The translations under genes and the position numbers were made by a program. Positions 1-9,865 of a stretch of DNA of 64,000 bases are shown here, piece after piece (the stretch's first letter is position 1; each line of letters starts with the position of its first letter). The notes under the pieces were generated by a model that saw nothing but the letters and a program-made list of their open reading frames with translations, was not told where the DNA came from and searched no databases. Source of the stretch: Pseudomonas sp. BCA17 (GTDB lineage: Bacteria; Pseudomonadota; Gammaproteobacteria; Pseudomonadales; Pseudomonadaceae); contig NZ_SGWI01000001.1 of NCBI RefSeq assembly GCF_004519405.1, positions 1,054,001-1,118,000 on the forward strand, in the 5' to 3' direction.

Positions 1-838
1 TAGTCTTGTCGTTGACTTCAATCAGGATATGCGCGGCACGACGCTGTTCAGCGAGGTTGGCGGTTTCTTTCTGATAGGCAGCCTGCAGTTCATCGTCCTT
101 GACGGTGACCTGGTCGAAGAAGGAAGACTTCTTCAGTTCCAGATAGTCGATGACGACCTGGTCCGGGGTCATGAACTCTTTGGCGTGCTGGTCGTAGTAA
201 GCCTTGACCTCGTCGTCGGTGAGCTTCACCGCCGCAGGGTCGGCCTTGATATTGACGGTAGCGAAATCGCGGGTCTGTTTTTCCAGACGGGCAAATGCAA
301 GCACTTCAGCGTCGGTGACGAAACCGCTGCCGGCAATACCTGCGCGAACCTGGCCGATCAACATTTCCTGGGTCAGCATCTGCCGGAACTGCATACGGCT
401 GTAGCCCAGTTGGCGGATTACCTGATCAAAACGTTCGGCACTGAACTTGCCGTCCACCTGGAATTCCGGCGTCTGCAGGATCACTTGGTCCAAGGCCGCG
501 TCGGAGAAACCGAACTTGGAATCCGCAGCGCCTTGCAGCAGCAGCTTACGATCGATCAGCCCTTTGAGGGCTGCGTCGCGCAGCAATTTCTCGTCCAGCA
601 GGGAAGCATCGAAATCCTTGCCCAGCTGTTGCATCAGCTGGCGACGTTGCATATCGACGGCCTGGCTCAATTCGGCCTGGGTGATTTCTTCACCGTTGAC
701 CTTGGCCACGTCCTGCTTGTTGTTGGTCGAAGCCTGAAAAATGGCCTCGATACCGGTGAACGCCATCAATGCGACGATGATCCCGATAATGGTCTTGGCA
801 ATCCAGCCTTGTGAATTGTCCCTGATATTTTGCAGCAT
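1..838 (-). CDS. ppiD: Peptidyl-prolyl isomerase D, N-terminal part (runs off left edge)
   Basis: Periplasmic folding factor anchored in the inner membrane. About 279 residues are present. The start is ATG at 838 (MLQNIRDNSQGWIAK), followed by one membrane span at about residues 14-33 and then a SurA-like N-terminal chaperone region. The sequence begins to enter the parvulin domain (RAAHILIEV) just before the edge. The gene follows hupB in the same direction after a tRNA-like element and a terminator, matching the lon-hupB-ppiD order known in proteobacteria. The C-terminal half lies outside the window. The assignment is secure from N-terminal anchor, domain order and neighbourhood. Confidence 0.93.
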   Translation of the reverse strand, partial: MLQNIRDNSQGWIAKTIIGIIVALMAFTGIEAIFQASTNNKQDVAKVNGEEITQAELSQAVDMQRRQLMQQLGKDFDASLLDEKLLRDAALKGLIDRKLLLQGAADSKFGFSDAALDQVILQTPEFQVDGKFSAERFDQVIRQLGYSRMQFRQMLTQEMLIGQVRAGIAGSGFVTDAEVLAFARLEKQTRDFATVNIKADPAAVKLTDDEVKAYYDQHAKEFMTPDQVVIDYLELKKSSFFDQVTVKDDELQAAYQKETANLAEQRRAAHILIEVNDKT

Positions 839-910
839 GCGTCCCCCAGAAACGGTTGAACTTCAAGATTAGGCAACCGTGGAGCGTGGGTAGAGTCCGG
901 ATAGAAGAAA

Positions 911-930
911 GGCGCATCCGAGGATGCGCC
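911..930 (-). terminator. Terminator downstream of hupB and the tRNA-like element
   Basis: A perfect inverted repeat (GGCGCATC, loop CGAG, GATGCGCC) is followed on the minus strand by TTTCTTCT. It separates the hupB transcript from ppiD. Confidence 0.8.
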
Positions 931-940
931 TTCTCGTAAC

Positions 941-1016
941 TGGCGGAGCGGACGGGGGTTTGAACCCACACCCCCGGCGTGGCGACCCGTTGGATACTTG
1001 GGTCAGCTGCCGCTCC
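941..1016 (-). other. tRNA-like element with encoded CCA between hupB and ppiD
   Basis: Exactly 76 nt on the minus strand. It has a perfect 7-bp acceptor-type stem (GGAGCGG with CCGCTCC), a discriminator G and an encoded CCA, and it contains GGTTCAAAC like a T loop. The interior does not fold as a normal cloverleaf. It gives one 5-bp hairpin (GACCC/GGGTC, 11-nt loop) and a second 6-bp hairpin (CGGGGG/CCCCCG, 12-nt loop), so no D arm or credible anticodon arm is visible. It could be a tRNA pseudogene or a tRNA-like 3' end of the hupB transcript. Confidence 0.5.
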
Positions 1017-1068
1017 GCTGCCAGGTCAGACCTGCGTCTGGCCCGGGTAGGTAAGGCTTGAGCGAAGC

Positions 1069-1341
1069 TTAGTTAACGGCTTCTTTCAGGGCTTTACCGG
1101 CTTTGAAACCTGGTTTCTTGGCAGCAGCGATTTGCAGTGCTTTGCCGGTCTGTGGGTTACGGCCAGTGCGAGCTGGGCGGTCAGTCACAGAGAAAGTACC
1201 GAAGCCTACCAGTACCACGGAGTCGCCGGCCTTCAGAGCGCCAGTGACGGATTCGATTACTGCGTCCAGCGCACGGCCAGCAGCAGCTTTCGGGATATCA
1301 GCGGATGCAGCGATAGCATCAATCAGTTCCGACTTGTTCAC
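1069..1341 (-). CDS. hupB: DNA-binding protein HU, beta subunit
   Basis: Histone-like nucleoid protein of 90 residues, the usual length. The GTG start at 1341 gives (M)[17 protein letters not shown] and is preceded by AAGGGGAC; a longer reading upstream has no support. The DNA-binding arm signature GRNPQTGK, then KKPGFKAGK near the C-terminus, is visible. The gene lies between lon and ppiD, as is usual, with its own 148-bp upstream region. Confidence 0.96.
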   Translation of the reverse strand: MNKSELIDAIAASADIPKAAAGRALDAVIESVTGALKAGDSVVLVGFGTFSVTDRPARTGRNPQTGKALQIAAAKKPGFKAGKALKEAVN

Positions 1342-1489
1342 TCTAAGTCCCCTTATATATCTATTGAGTATGATTCTAAGTTTTTTGGTGAAAGCAAAAA
1401 CCAGTGCTGAATGGCCTACAGACACTTAAGAGCCGCTTTATAACAAGGGCTCTAAAAAGCTGTCAAGGAAGCCCCCAGGCTTAATCGCG

Positions 1490-3886
1490 TTAATGCGTGC
1501 TAATTCTTTCCTTGGAATCAGACTCGCGCTTTTCATCCTTAGCGACGATCTCCGGAGCCACATCCGGCAAGGGCTCCGGCGCGTATTGCAGCGCAATTTG
1601 CAGGACCTCGTCAATCCATTTAACCGGTTTAATCTGAAGATCCTGCTTGATATTGTCAGGAATTTCCTTCAAGTCGCGAACATTCTCTTCAGGAATGATG
1701 ACTGTCTTGATACCGCCTCGGTGCGCGGCCAGCAACTTCTCTTTCAAACCACCGATGGCCAATACCTGACCACGCAGGGTAATTTCTCCGGTCATGGCCA
1801 CATCCGCTCGCACAGGAATGCCGGTCAATGCCGAGACCAACGCCGTGCACATGCCTACGCCGGCGCTAGGGCCGTCTTTCGGGGTCGCCCCTTCCGGCAT
1901 GTGGATATGAGTGTCGTGCTTCTCATGGAAGTCCAGGGGGATGCCCAGGCTCTTGGCGCGGCTGCGCACCACGGTTTGCGCGGCGGTGATCGACTCGAGC
2001 ATCACATCACCCAGCGAGCCGGTCTTGATCAACTGGCCTTTGCCGGGGATTACCACCGCTTCGATGGTCAGCAATTCGCCGCCCACCTGGGTCCACGCCA
2101 GGCCAGTCACCTGCCCTACCTGGTCCTGCTGCTCAGCCAGGCCGTAACGGAATTTACGCACGCCCAGGAAGTGTTCCAGGGAGTCCGGAGTCACCTTCAC
2201 GGAGAAGCGTTTTTCCAGCGCATGTTCCTTCACGGCTTTGCGGCAGATCTTCGCAATCTGGCGCTCAAGCCCCCGCACACCGGCCTCGCGGGTGTAATAG
2301 CGGACGATGTCGCGGATCGTCTCGACCTCAAATTCGATCTCACCCTTTTTCAGGCCGTTGGCCGAAATCTGCTTGGGCGCGAGGTATTTGACAGCGATGT
2401 TGATCTTCTCGTCTTCGGTGTAGCCCGGCAGACGAATCACTTCCATCCGGTCCAGCAAGGCCGGCGGGATGTTCATGGAGTTGGAGGTGCACAGGAACAT
2501 TACATCGGAGAGGTCGTAATCGACTTCCAGGTAATGGTCGTTGAAATTATGGTTCTGCTCAGGGTCGAGCACTTCCAGCAAAGCCGACGCCGGATCGCCA
2601 CGCATGTCGCTGCCCATTTTGTCGATTTCATCGAGCAGGAACAGCGGGTTGCGCACACCCACCTTTGTCATCTTTTGAATCAATCTTCCTGGCATCGAAC
2701 CGATGTAAGTCCGACGATGACCACGGATCTCCGCTTCATCACGCACACCGCCGAGGGCCATGCGTACGAATTTACGGTTGGTGGCATTGGCGATGGACTC
2801 GGCCAGGGAGGTTTTACCCACGCCAGGAGGGCCGACCAGGCATAACACCGGACCCCGAATCTTCTTCACGCGCTTTTGCACGGCGAGGTATTCAAGGATG
2901 CGTTCTTTGACTTCTTCGAGGCCGTAGTGGTCGGCGTCGAGGATATCTTCAGCACGTGCCAGGTCCAGGCGCACCTTGGTCTGGGCCTTCCACGGCACTT
3001 GCACCAGCCAATCGATGTAAGAGCGAACCACGGTGGCTTCGGCCGACATCGGCGACATTTGCTTGAGCTTGTTCAGCTCGGCGGTGGCTTTGGCCAGGGC
3101 GTCTTTAGGCAGACCGGCGGCATCGATGCGCTTTTTCAGCTCTTCGATTTCGTTGTGGCCTTCCTCGCTGTCGCCAAGCTCCTTCTGAATGGCCTTCATC
3201 TGCTCATTCAGATAGTACTCGCGCTGACTGCGCTCCATTTGTTTCTTCACGCGCCCACGGATGCGCTTCTCAACCTGCAACAGGTCGATTTCGCCATCCA
3301 GCAGTGCCAGTACATGTTCAACACGGGCCGGCAGGTCGATGATTTCTAGAATGTCCTGCTTCTGCTCGATTTTCAGCGCCATGTGCGCAGCCATGGTGTC
3401 GACCAGGCGGCTTGGCTCATCAATGCTGTTGAGAGAGGACAAGACTTCAGCCGGGACTTTCTTGCCCAACTGCACATACTGCTCGAACTGGGAGAGCAGG
3501 CTGCGAACAAAGACTTCGGATTCGCGTTCAGGCGCTTCGACTTCGTCGATCAACGCGACTTCGGCACGCAGGTGGCCGTCCACCTCCATGAAACGCTCGA
3601 CAGCACCACGCTGTTCGCCCTCCACCAGCACCTTGACGGTGCCATCAGGCAGCTTGAGCAATTGCAGCACGGTAGCAACAGTACCGACGCGATACAGGGC
3701 ATCTTCGCCTGGATCATCATCAGCAGGATTCTTCTGGGCCAACAGCAGGATCTGCTTGTCGCCCGTCATCGCAGCCTCGAGGGCTTCGATAGACTTCTCG
3801 CGCCCCACGAACAGCGGGATAACCATGTGCGGATAGACGACGACATCACGCAACGGCAGGAGAGGCAATTCGATGGTTGTCTTCAT
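1490..3886 (-). CDS. lon: ATP-dependent protease Lon
   Basis: Cytosolic AAA+ serine protease of 798 residues. The start at ATG 3886 ([19 protein letters not shown]) is preceded by GAGGCG; an in-frame extension upstream lacks a ribosome site. Order: N-terminal substrate domain, AAA+ domain with Walker [10 protein letters not shown] (about residue 355), then the Ser-Lys protease domain with [11 protein letters not shown] holding the catalytic Ser (about 678) and the Lys in [10 protein letters not shown]. It sits between clpX and hupB. A sigma-32-like promoter lies directly upstream. Confidence 0.98.
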   Translation of the reverse strand: MKTTIELPLLPLRDVVVYPHMVIPLFVGREKSIEALEAAMTGDKQILLLAQKNPADDDPGEDALYRVGTVATVLQLLKLPDGTVKVLVEGEQRGAVERFMEVDGHLRAEVALIDEVEAPERESEVFVRSLLSQFEQYVQLGKKVPAEVLSSLNSIDEPSRLVDTMAAHMALKIEQKQDILEIIDLPARVEHVLALLDGEIDLLQVEKRIRGRVKKQMERSQREYYLNEQMKAIQKELGDSEEGHNEIEELKKRIDAAGLPKDALAKATAELNKLKQMSPMSAEATVVRSYIDWLVQVPWKAQTKVRLDLARAEDILDADHYGLEEVKERILEYLAVQKRVKKIRGPVLCLVGPPGVGKTSLAESIANATNRKFVRMALGGVRDEAEIRGHRRTYIGSMPGRLIQKMTKVGVRNPLFLLDEIDKMGSDMRGDPASALLEVLDPEQNHNFNDHYLEVDYDLSDVMFLCTSNSMNIPPALLDRMEVIRLPGYTEDEKINIAVKYLAPKQISANGLKKGEIEFEVETIRDIVRYYTREAGVRGLERQIAKICRKAVKEHALEKRFSVKVTPDSLEHFLGVRKFRYGLAEQQDQVGQVTGLAWTQVGGELLTIEAVVIPGKGQLIKTGSLGDVMLESITAAQTVVRSRAKSLGIPLDFHEKHDTHIHMPEGATPKDGPSAGVGMCTALVSALTGIPVRADVAMTGEITLRGQVLAIGGLKEKLLAAHRGGIKTVIIPEENVRDLKEIPDNIKQDLQIKPVKWIDEVLQIALQYAPEPLPDVAPEIVAKDEKRESDSKERISTH

Positions 3887-3927
3887 GATTTCGCCTCTAT
3901 GACAGTTGAAAAATAAGCTTGAAGCCA

Positions 3928-3956
3928 AGATGGGGGCTGCTTGCAAAAAAAACAAG
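3928..3956 (-). promoter_or_regulatory. Candidate heat-shock (sigma-32) promoter of lon
   Basis: On the minus strand CTTGTTT (3950-3956) and CCCCATCT (3928-3935) are separated by 14 bases, close to the sigma-32 pattern CTTGAAA-N13-15-CCCCATnT. It lies about 42 bases before the lon start. The -10 match is good; the -35 matches only its CTTG core. Confidence 0.6.
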
Positions 3957-4031
3957 CTCAATGCCTGCAGTTAAACGCATGAATAGACATGAATTTAAAA
4001 GCCGTCCTGAAAAACCACCCCAAAAAACAAA

Positions 4032-4049
4032 GGGGCCCCGAAAGGCCCC
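4032..4049 (-). terminator. Terminator of clpX
   Basis: GGGGCC / GGCCCC hairpin followed on the minus strand by TTTGTTTTTT, placed 27 bases after the clpX stop. Confidence 0.88.
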
Positions 4050-4075
4050 TTGCTTGTACTGCAACTGCAAAACGC

Positions 4076-5359
4076 TTACGCGTCCGGCGCAGCCTTGGCA
4101 GTCGGCTCACTGTTTTCGTAGATATACAGTGGCTTGGACTTGCCTTCGATAACGCTTTCGTCGATCACCACTTTACTCACCTCGGACTGCGAGGGGATTT
4201 CGTACATGGTGTCGAGCAACACGCCCTCAAGGATCGAACGCAGACCACGTGCACCGGTCTTGCGCTCCAACGCGCGCTTGGCCACTGATTTGAGCGCGTC
4301 GGTACGGAACTCGAGGTCCACACCTTCCATCTCGAACAGCTTGGCGTATTGCTTGGTCAGGGCGTTTTTCGGCTCGGTGAGGATCTGAATCAGAGCCGCC
4401 TCATCCAACTCGTCCAACGTGGCCAGGACCGGCAGACGGCCAACGAATTCCGGGATCAGACCGAACTTGACCAAATCGTCAGGTTCGACTTCACGCAGGG
4501 ACTCGCCCACCTTCTTGCCTTCTTCCTTGCTGCGCACTTCGGCACTGAAGCCGATGCCACCACGGGTGGAGCGCTGCTGGATAACTTTCTCCAGACCGGA
4601 GAACGCACCGCCACAGATGAACAGGATATTGCGCGTATCAACCTGAAGGAATTCCTGCTGCGGATGCTTGCGACCACCTTGGGGCGGAACGGAAGCAACC
4701 GTGCCTTCGATCAGTTTCAACAGGGCCTGCTGCACGCCTTCACCGGAAACATCCCGGGTGATGGAGGGGTTGTCCGACTTACGCGAAATCTTGTCGATTT
4801 CGTCGATGTAGACAATACCCATCTGGGCCTTCTCTACGTCGTAGTCGCACTTCTGCAGCAACTTTTGAATGATGTTCTCGACGTCTTCGCCCACGTAGCC
4901 AGCCTCGGTGAGGGTGGTGGCGTCAGCGATGGTGAACGGAACGTTCAGCAGGCGAGCGAGGGTTTCTGCAAGCAGGGTTTTACCCGAGCCTGTAGGGCCG
5001 ATCAGCAAGATGTTGCTCTTGCCGAGTTCAACTTCGTCACCTTTCTTGTCACGCTGGTTCAAGCGCTTGTAGTGGTTGTACACCGCTACGGCCAGAACCT
5101 TCTTTGCACGCTCTTGACCAATCACGTACTGGTCAAGGATGCCGCTGATTTCTTTAGGCGAAGGCAATTTATGCGCACTGCTCTCGGCCTGGGCTTCCTG
5201 CACCTCCTCGCGGATGATGTCATTGCACAGGTCGACGCACTCGTCGCAGATAAACACCGAGGGGCCGGCAATCAATTTGCGTACTTCATGCTGGCTTTTG
5301 CCACAGAAGGAGCAATAGAGCAGCTTGCCGTTGTCCTCGCCGTTGCGGGTGTCAGTCAT
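4076..5359 (-). CDS. clpX: ClpXP protease ATP-binding subunit ClpX
   Basis: AAA+ unfoldase of 427 residues that feeds substrates to ClpP. The start at ATG 5359 ([12 protein letters not shown]) is the family start; a longer in-frame reading exists but is atypical. An N-terminal zinc-binding domain (CSFCGK...CDEC, about residues 15-40), Walker A GPTGSGKT (about 120) and Walker [10 protein letters not shown] (about 185) are visible. It lies downstream of clpP in the same direction. Confidence 0.98.
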   Translation of the reverse strand: MTDTRNGEDNGKLLYCSFCGKSQHEVRKLIAGPSVFICDECVDLCNDIIREEVQEAQAESSAHKLPSPKEISGILDQYVIGQERAKKVLAVAVYNHYKRLNQRDKKGDEVELGKSNILLIGPTGSGKTLLAETLARLLNVPFTIADATTLTEAGYVGEDVENIIQKLLQKCDYDVEKAQMGIVYIDEIDKISRKSDNPSITRDVSGEGVQQALLKLIEGTVASVPPQGGRKHPQQEFLQVDTRNILFICGGAFSGLEKVIQQRSTRGGIGFSAEVRSKEEGKKVGESLREVEPDDLVKFGLIPEFVGRLPVLATLDELDEAALIQILTEPKNALTKQYAKLFEMEGVDLEFRTDALKSVAKRALERKTGARGLRSILEGVLLDTMYEIPSQSEVSKVVIDESVIEGKSKPLYIYENSEPTAKAAPDA

Positions 5360-5407
5360 TCGTTCGATCCAAATCCGATAGGCTTGCAACACAAGATGAA
5401 GGCTTAT

Positions 5408-5427
5408 GCGGGCTTTTTCAAGCCCGC
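5408..5427 (-). terminator. Hairpin between clpP and clpX
   Basis: Perfect 8-bp inverted repeat (GCGGGCTT / AAGCCCGC, 4-base loop) in the clpP-clpX gap. No T tract follows on the minus strand, so it is more likely a processing or attenuating hairpin than a full terminator. Confidence 0.45.
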
Positions 5428-5471
5428 CGGTGGTCGGACATGCCGACCAGCCCTATTTTGAGCGGCTTATA

Positions 5472-6107
5472 TTAAGCGGGGCGCTTGTCGATCACTGCAT
5501 CGATCAGCCCGTATTCACGCGCGGCCTCGGCACTCATGAAGTTGTCGCGATTGGTATCGCGCTCGATTTCTTCCAGGGTGCGCCCGCTGTGCTTGGCCAT
5601 CAGCGTGTTGAGACGCTCACGAATAAACAGGATTTCCTTGGCGTGGATTTCGATGTCCGACGCCTGGCCCTGGAAGCCGCCCAGCGGCTGGTGAATCATC
5701 ACGCGGGAGTTAGGCAGGCAGAAACGCTTGCCCTCGGCACCGGCTGTCAGCAGGAATGCGCCCATGCTGCACGCCTGGCCGATGCACGTGGTCGACACGT
5801 TCGGCTTGATGAACTGCATGGTGTCGTAGATCGACATACCCGCCGTCACCGAACCGCCTGGAGAGTTGATGTAGAGATGGATGTCCTTGTCCGGGTTTTC
5901 CGCTTCAAGGAACAGCAGTTGCGCACAGATCAGGTTGGCCATGTAGTCCTCTACGGGACCAACCAGAAAGATCACTCGCTCTTTGAGCAGGCGCGAGTAG
6001 ATGTCGTAGGCGCGTTCGCCACGAGCAGATTGCTCGACAACCATCGGGACCAGGCCGCCAGCGGCCTGGATATCAGAGTTCTGCTGAATATAGGAATTAC
6101 GGAACAT
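5472..6107 (-). CDS. clpP: ATP-dependent Clp protease proteolytic subunit
   Basis: Serine protease of 211 residues forming the ClpP barrel. The catalytic triad can be placed as Ser114 (QACSMGAF), His139 (MIHQPLGG) and Asp188 (TNRDNF). A short N-terminal propeptide-like stretch precedes GLVPMVVEQ. It lies between tig and clpX, all on the minus strand. GGAG lies upstream of the start. Confidence 0.98.
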   Translation of the reverse strand: MFRNSYIQQNSDIQAAGGLVPMVVEQSARGERAYDIYSRLLKERVIFLVGPVEDYMANLICAQLLFLEAENPDKDIHLYINSPGGSVTAGMSIYDTMQFIKPNVSTTCIGQACSMGAFLLTAGAEGKRFCLPNSRVMIHQPLGGFQGQASDIEIHAKEILFIRERLNTLMAKHSGRTLEEIERDTNRDNFMSAEAAREYGLIDAVIDKRPA

Positions 6108-6148
6108 GCTCTGCAGTTACTCCCAAATAGTCATGTCTTGAAAACGCA

Positions 6149-6171
6149 TAAGCCAGCGCGAGGCTGGCTTA
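6149..6171 (-). terminator. Hairpin between tig and clpP
   Basis: Inverted repeat TAAGCCAGC / GCTGGCTTA with a 5-base loop. On the minus strand it is followed within a few bases by TTTTC, so it may act as a partial terminator after tig. Confidence 0.6.
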
Positions 6172-6198
6172 TGGTTGTATTTCCAACGAGTTGGACAA

Positions 6199-7509
6199 TC
6201 AGTCGGCTTGTGCTGCTTCCGCCGGCTTGACTGCTTCTTCGTAAGAGACCGCTTTATCGGTCACCTTAGCCTTCTGCAGAACAGTATCCACAACTTGTTC
6301 TTCCAGCACAACCGAACGTACTTCGTTCAGTTGCTGGTCGTTCTTGTAGTACCAAGCCACGACCTGCTCAGGCTCCTGATAGGCCGAAGCCATTTCCTGG
6401 ATCATTTCGCGAACGCGATCTTCGTCAGGCTTGAGGTCGTGCTGCTTGACCACTTCAGCCACGACCAGACCCAGTACAACGCGGCGCTTGGCTTGCTCTT
6501 CGAACAGTTCGGCCGGCAGTTGGTCAGGCTTGATGTTGCCACCGAACTGCTGAACCGCTTGAACGCGCAGGCGATCCACTTCGTTGGACAGCAGCGCCTT
6601 GGGCACTTCGATCGGGTTGGCAGCCAGCAGACCGTCCATGACCTGGTTCTTGACCTTGGACTTGATGGCCTGACGCAGCTCGCGCTCCATGTTCTTGCGA
6701 ACTTCGGTGCGGAAGCCTTCGATACCGGTTTCCTTGATGCCGAATTGAGCGAAGAACTCTTCGTTCAGCTCTGGCAGCTTAGGCTCGGATACGGTGTTGA
6801 CGGTAACGGTGAACTCGGCGGCTTTACCGGCCAGGTCCAGGTTCTGGTAGTCAGCAGGGAAAGTCAGGTTCAGAACGCGCTCTTCGCCGGCTTTTGCGCC
6901 AACCAGGCCGTCTTCGAAACCAGGGATCATGCGGTTGGAGCCCAGCACCAACTGAGTACCCTTGGCGGAGCCGCCGGCGAAAGCTTCGCCGTCAACCTTG
7001 CCCACGAAATCGATATTCAACTGGTCTTCGTTCTGGGCGGCACGGTCGGCCACTTCGAAACGGGTGTTCTGCTTGCGCAGGATTTCCAGCATGTTGTCCA
7101 GGTCGGAATCAGCTACGTCAGCGCTCAGGCGCTCAACGGCGATATCTTCAAAGCCGGCAACGGTGAATTCTGGGAACACTTCGAATACGGCAACGTATTC
7201 CAGGTCCTTGCCAGCTTCCAGGGACTTAGGCTCGATCGATGGCGAGCCAGCCGGGTTCAGCTTGTGCTCAACCACTGCTTCGTAGAAAGAAGCCTGGATC
7301 ACGTCACCCACAGCCTCCTGACGCGCATCAGCACCAAAACGACGCTTGATTTCGCTCATTGGCACTTTGCCTGGACGGAAACCAGCGATCTTGGCCTTTT
7401 GGGCAGTCTGCTGCAGACGCTTGTTGACCGCAGTCTCGATACGCTCAGCCGGCACGGTGATGCTCAGGCGACGCTCGATAGCAGTAGTATTTTCAACAGA
7501 AACTTGCAT
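6199..7509 (-). CDS. tig: Trigger factor
   Basis: Ribosome-associated chaperone and prolyl isomerase of 436 residues. The start is ATG 7509 ([17 protein letters not shown]); a longer in-frame reading upstream is not supported. The ribosome-binding signature [17 protein letters not shown] (about residues 43-59), an FKBP-like domain (about 150-245) and a helical C-terminal chaperone domain are recognisable. It is the first gene of the tig-clpP-clpX-lon block. Confidence 0.98.
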   Translation of the reverse strand: MQVSVENTTAIERRLSITVPAERIETAVNKRLQQTAQKAKIAGFRPGKVPMSEIKRRFGADARQEAVGDVIQASFYEAVVEHKLNPAGSPSIEPKSLEAGKDLEYVAVFEVFPEFTVAGFEDIAVERLSADVADSDLDNMLEILRKQNTRFEVADRAAQNEDQLNIDFVGKVDGEAFAGGSAKGTQLVLGSNRMIPGFEDGLVGAKAGEERVLNLTFPADYQNLDLAGKAAEFTVTVNTVSEPKLPELNEEFFAQFGIKETGIEGFRTEVRKNMERELRQAIKSKVKNQVMDGLLAANPIEVPKALLSNEVDRLRVQAVQQFGGNIKPDQLPAELFEEQAKRRVVLGLVVAEVVKQHDLKPDEDRVREMIQEMASAYQEPEQVVAWYYKNDQQLNEVRSVVLEEQVVDTVLQKAKVTDKAVSYEEAVKPAEAAQAD

Positions 7510-7866
7510 GGATATTCCTCGTTGCACAGACGTTAGCCGGCCATTTCCGACCCCAATCAAGGGCATGCATTCTAGTGGGTCAAACTCAAGAAGTCACCCT
7601 ACTGGAAATACGCCCGAAAACAGCCGGCAATTTATCGGCACGAAGGCACTGAACGACCTCGCCCCGGTGACAAATTCATCCCATCACGCCAAGGCCCTGC
7701 GCCAACCCTTCTATATATAGAAGTGGCAGTTCATCGCCCTGACGGCCGACCCTCAAGGCCGACAGGCAGTGCGGCATCATCGAGATACATAAATACGACG
7801 AAACGCCCTGCCGTTGCGACCCACTACCTGCAGCCAGTGAATATTCGAAGCGCTAAAACCAAAAAA
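7510..7866. other. Non-coding region upstream of tig
   Basis: No credible gene. It should hold the tig promoter. A perfect 16-bp palindrome, CTTCTATATATAGAAG, lies at 7708-7723; its TATATA centre could be a promoter -10 or a protein-binding site. No other structure was seen. Confidence 0.4.
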
Positions 7867-7892
7867 GGCGCCAGACTGTTAAATCTGGCGCC
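7867..7892 (-). terminator. Terminator after the first tRNA-His
   Basis: GGCGCCAGA / TCTGGCGCC hairpin followed on the minus strand by TTTTTT. A near copy (8163-8187) follows the second tRNA-His, so tRNA and hairpin were duplicated together. Confidence 0.85.
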
Positions 7893-7901
7893 TTTCGAAT
7901 A

Positions 7902-7977
7902 TGGGGTGGACGAAGGGGATCGAACCCTCGACAACGGGAGTCACAATCCCGTGCTCTACCAACTGAGCTACGCCCAC
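7902..7977 (-). tRNA. tRNA-His (GTG), copy 1
   Basis: 76 nt on the minus strand with full cloverleaf and encoded CCA (complement of 7902-7904). The 7-bp acceptor stem begins GTGGGCG, the D arm contains AGCTCAGTTGGTAGAGC, and the anticodon GTG is complementary to 7942-7944. It is the last tRNA of the Arg-His-Leu-His block, with a terminator directly after it. Confidence 0.97.
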
Positions 7978-8056
7978 CATATTGCATCAACAAAGAACTC
8001 GAACATCTTCTTTGTTTAACCTCACCTCGCCTTGCGGCAGGGCGACGCCTGGAAAT

Positions 8057-8141
8057 TGGTGCGGATGAAGAGACTCGAACTCTTACGCCTCTCGGCGCTG
8101 GAACCTAAATCCAGTGTGTCTACCAATTCCACCACATCCGC
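8057..8141 (-). tRNA. tRNA-Leu (TAG)
   Basis: 85 nt on the minus strand with the long variable arm of class II tRNAs (GCGCCGAGAGGCG region), encoded CCA at 8057-8059 and anticodon TAG (complement of 8105-8107). The acceptor stem is GCGGATG/CATCCGC. Confidence 0.97.
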
Positions 8142-8162
8142 GCTTGAAGCTCTTAAAGCAAA

Positions 8163-8187
8163 GGCGCCAGACGATTAATCTGGCGCC
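8163..8187 (-). terminator. Hairpin after the second tRNA-His
   Basis: GGCGCCAGA / TCTGGCGCC hairpin with TTTGCTTT after it on the minus strand; near copy of 7867-7892. With no T tract as long as the first copy, it may allow read-through into tRNA-Leu. Confidence 0.65.
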
Positions 8188-8198
8188 TTTTCTAAATA

Positions 8199-8274
8199 TG
8201 GGGTGGACGAAGGGGATCGAACCCTCGACAACGGGAGTCACAATCCCGTGCTCTACCAACTGAGCTACGCCCAC
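8199..8274 (-). tRNA. tRNA-His (GTG), copy 2
   Basis: The same 76-nt sequence as the tRNA-His at 7902-7977, with encoded CCA and anticodon GTG. The copy includes the flanking terminator-like hairpin, pointing to a local duplication around tRNA-Leu. Confidence 0.97.
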
Positions 8275-8306
8275 CATATCGCGCTACTTGTGCCAAAGCT
8301 GCCTAA

Positions 8307-8383
8307 TGGCGCACCCGGCAGGACTCGAACCTGCGACCATCCGCTTAGAAGGCGGATGCTCTATCCAGCTGAGCTACGGGCGC
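8307..8383 (-). tRNA. tRNA-Arg (TCT)
   Basis: 77 nt on the minus strand with acceptor GCGCCCG, encoded CCA (complement of 8307-8309) and anticodon TCT (complement of 8347-8349). It is the first tRNA of the minus-strand block; the promoter should lie in 8384-8658, shared divergently with folD. Confidence 0.97.
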
Positions 8384-8658
8384 CTTATTAATCTGTACTC
8401 TTGGAGGATTACAAACTAAGTGCTTCCAGCCTTGCAGAACAACTATTCTGCTTGACCTTCTTAACCAGTGCTAGGCTGTGCCCGACAAGTGCGACGAATA
8501 GTATAGAGGCGCCGAAAACCCGTCAAATCTTTTTTGAAAAAAATTCATTTTATTTAAGGAGTTAGGGCAATTTGCAGACCAAGCGCCTTTGCCCTCACGC
8601 CCTGGCGTGCGAGAATGCGCGCACTTTTCTTCCCCCTCTCGATGGTTAATCACGCGTA

Positions 8659-9513
8659 ATGACTGCACAACTTATCGACGGCAAATCAATCGCCGCCAGC
8701 CTGCGCCAGCAGATCGCCAAACGCGTCAGCGAGCGTAGCCAGCAAGGCCTGCGCACGCCGGGCCTTGCGGTGATCCTGGTCGGCAGCGATCCTGCCTCTC
8801 AGGTTTATGTCTCGCACAAGCGTAAAGACTGTGAAGAGGTCGGCTTTATTTCCAAGGCCTACGACTTACCTTCCGACACCACCCAGCAGGCCCTTACCGA
8901 CCTGATCGACAGCCTCAACGATGACTCGTGCATCGACGGCATCCTGCTGCAACTGCCGCTGCCCGAGCACCTGGACGCCTCCAAATTGCTCGAACGCATC
9001 CGCCCGGACAAAGACGTCGACGGTTTCCACCCTTATAACGTCGGCCGCCTGGCCCAGCGTATCCCGCTGCTGCGCCCCTGCACTCCGAAAGGCATCATGA
9101 CCCTGTTGGAAAGCACCGGCGTCGACTTGTATGGCCTCGACGCCGTGGTCGTCGGCGCCTCCAACATCGTCGGCCGCCCGATGGCCATGGAACTGCTGCT
9201 GGCCGGCTGCACCGTGACCGTCACCCATCGCTTCACCAAGGACCTCGCCGGCCACGTCGGCCGCGCCGACCTGGTAGTCGTCGCTGCCGGCAAGCCCGGC
9301 CTGGTCAAGGGTGAATGGATCAAGGAAGGCGCCATCGTGATCGACGTGGGCATCAACCGTCAGGAAGATGGCAAGCTGGTAGGTGACGTGGTCTACGAGA
9401 CCGCCCTGCCCCGTGCCGGCTGGATCACCCCGGTGCCGGGCGGCGTCGGTCCGATGACACGGGCCTGCCTGCTGGAAAATACGCTGTACGCAGCCGAAAC
9501 CCTGCATGGCTAA
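8659..9513 (+). CDS. folD: Methylenetetrahydrofolate dehydrogenase / methenyltetrahydrofolate cyclohydrolase
   Basis: Bifunctional one-carbon enzyme of 284 residues interconverting methylene-, methenyl- and formyl-tetrahydrofolate. The Tyr and Lys of the active site are in [11 protein letters not shown] (about residues 48-58), the folate-site signature is [12 protein letters not shown], and the NADP-binding segment is [12 protein letters not shown] followed by [11 protein letters not shown]. It is divergent from the tRNAs and is the last host gene before the prophage, with a strong terminator after it. Confidence 0.98.
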   Translation: MTAQLIDGKSIAASLRQQIAKRVSERSQQGLRTPGLAVILVGSDPASQVYVSHKRKDCEEVGFISKAYDLPSDTTQQALTDLIDSLNDDSCIDGILLQLPLPEHLDASKLLERIRPDKDVDGFHPYNVGRLAQRIPLLRPCTPKGIMTLLESTGVDLYGLDAVVVGASNIVGRPMAMELLLAGCTVTVTHRFTKDLAGHVGRADLVVVAAGKPGLVKGEWIKEGAIVIDVGINRQEDGKLVGDVVYETALPRAGWITPVPGGVGPMTRACLLENTLYAAETLHG

Positions 9514-9528
9514 TAACCTGCCGCACTG

Positions 9529-9558
9529 AAAAAGCCCCGCCTTATCGCGGGGCTTTTT
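9529..9558 (+). terminator. Terminator of folD
   Basis: AAAAAGCCCCGC / GCGGGGCTTTTT with a 6-base loop, 15 bases after the folD stop. An A tract before and T tract after make it usable from either direction. Confidence 0.92.
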
Positions 9559-9865
9559 AATGCACGTAATAAAACCTTTTATTGTTTGTTTTTAAGCACT
9601 TTCGTCCGGTTTCAGAAGAACATTCGACAGTTCTTCATCCATACTCCTAATATTAATTTTGAGTATCGCAAGGTTGTGCAAAGTGGCAATCCCCAGCAAA
9701 ACCGGGGGTTTGCCTACTTTGTGATACTCGCCGCTCGATAGCAAAACGCGGTCATTGGTACAAAAATTGGTACGAGATTCCTACCCTCCCCCGGCGTCCT
9801 GCCGACGAACACAAACCAACCCAAAGCACCGCTGCTAAGCTGTTCACTCCACCAGAGGAACGCCG
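9559..9865. other. Intergenic region holding the likely left prophage boundary
   Basis: No credible gene in 307 bases. AT-rich start, then a hairpin at about 9687-9712 (CAATCCCC / GGGGGTTTG) that could end leftward phage transcripts, then two copies of TTGGTAC eleven bases apart (9756-9775). The attachment core cannot be fixed without the right end. It does not overlap a tRNA 3' end. Confidence 0.4.

Noticed and set aside
6175..7536. Long plus-strand open frame (453 codons) opposite tig
   Set aside because: Mirror of the high-GC tig gene; no ribosome site and composition of an antisense shadow. Similar long frames opposite lon, clpX and the tail genes were dropped for the same reason.
7902..8383. 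tRNA genes as the prophage attachment site
   Set aside because: Their 3' ends face away from the prophage, folD lies between, and no tRNA 3' fragment was noticed near the left phage end.
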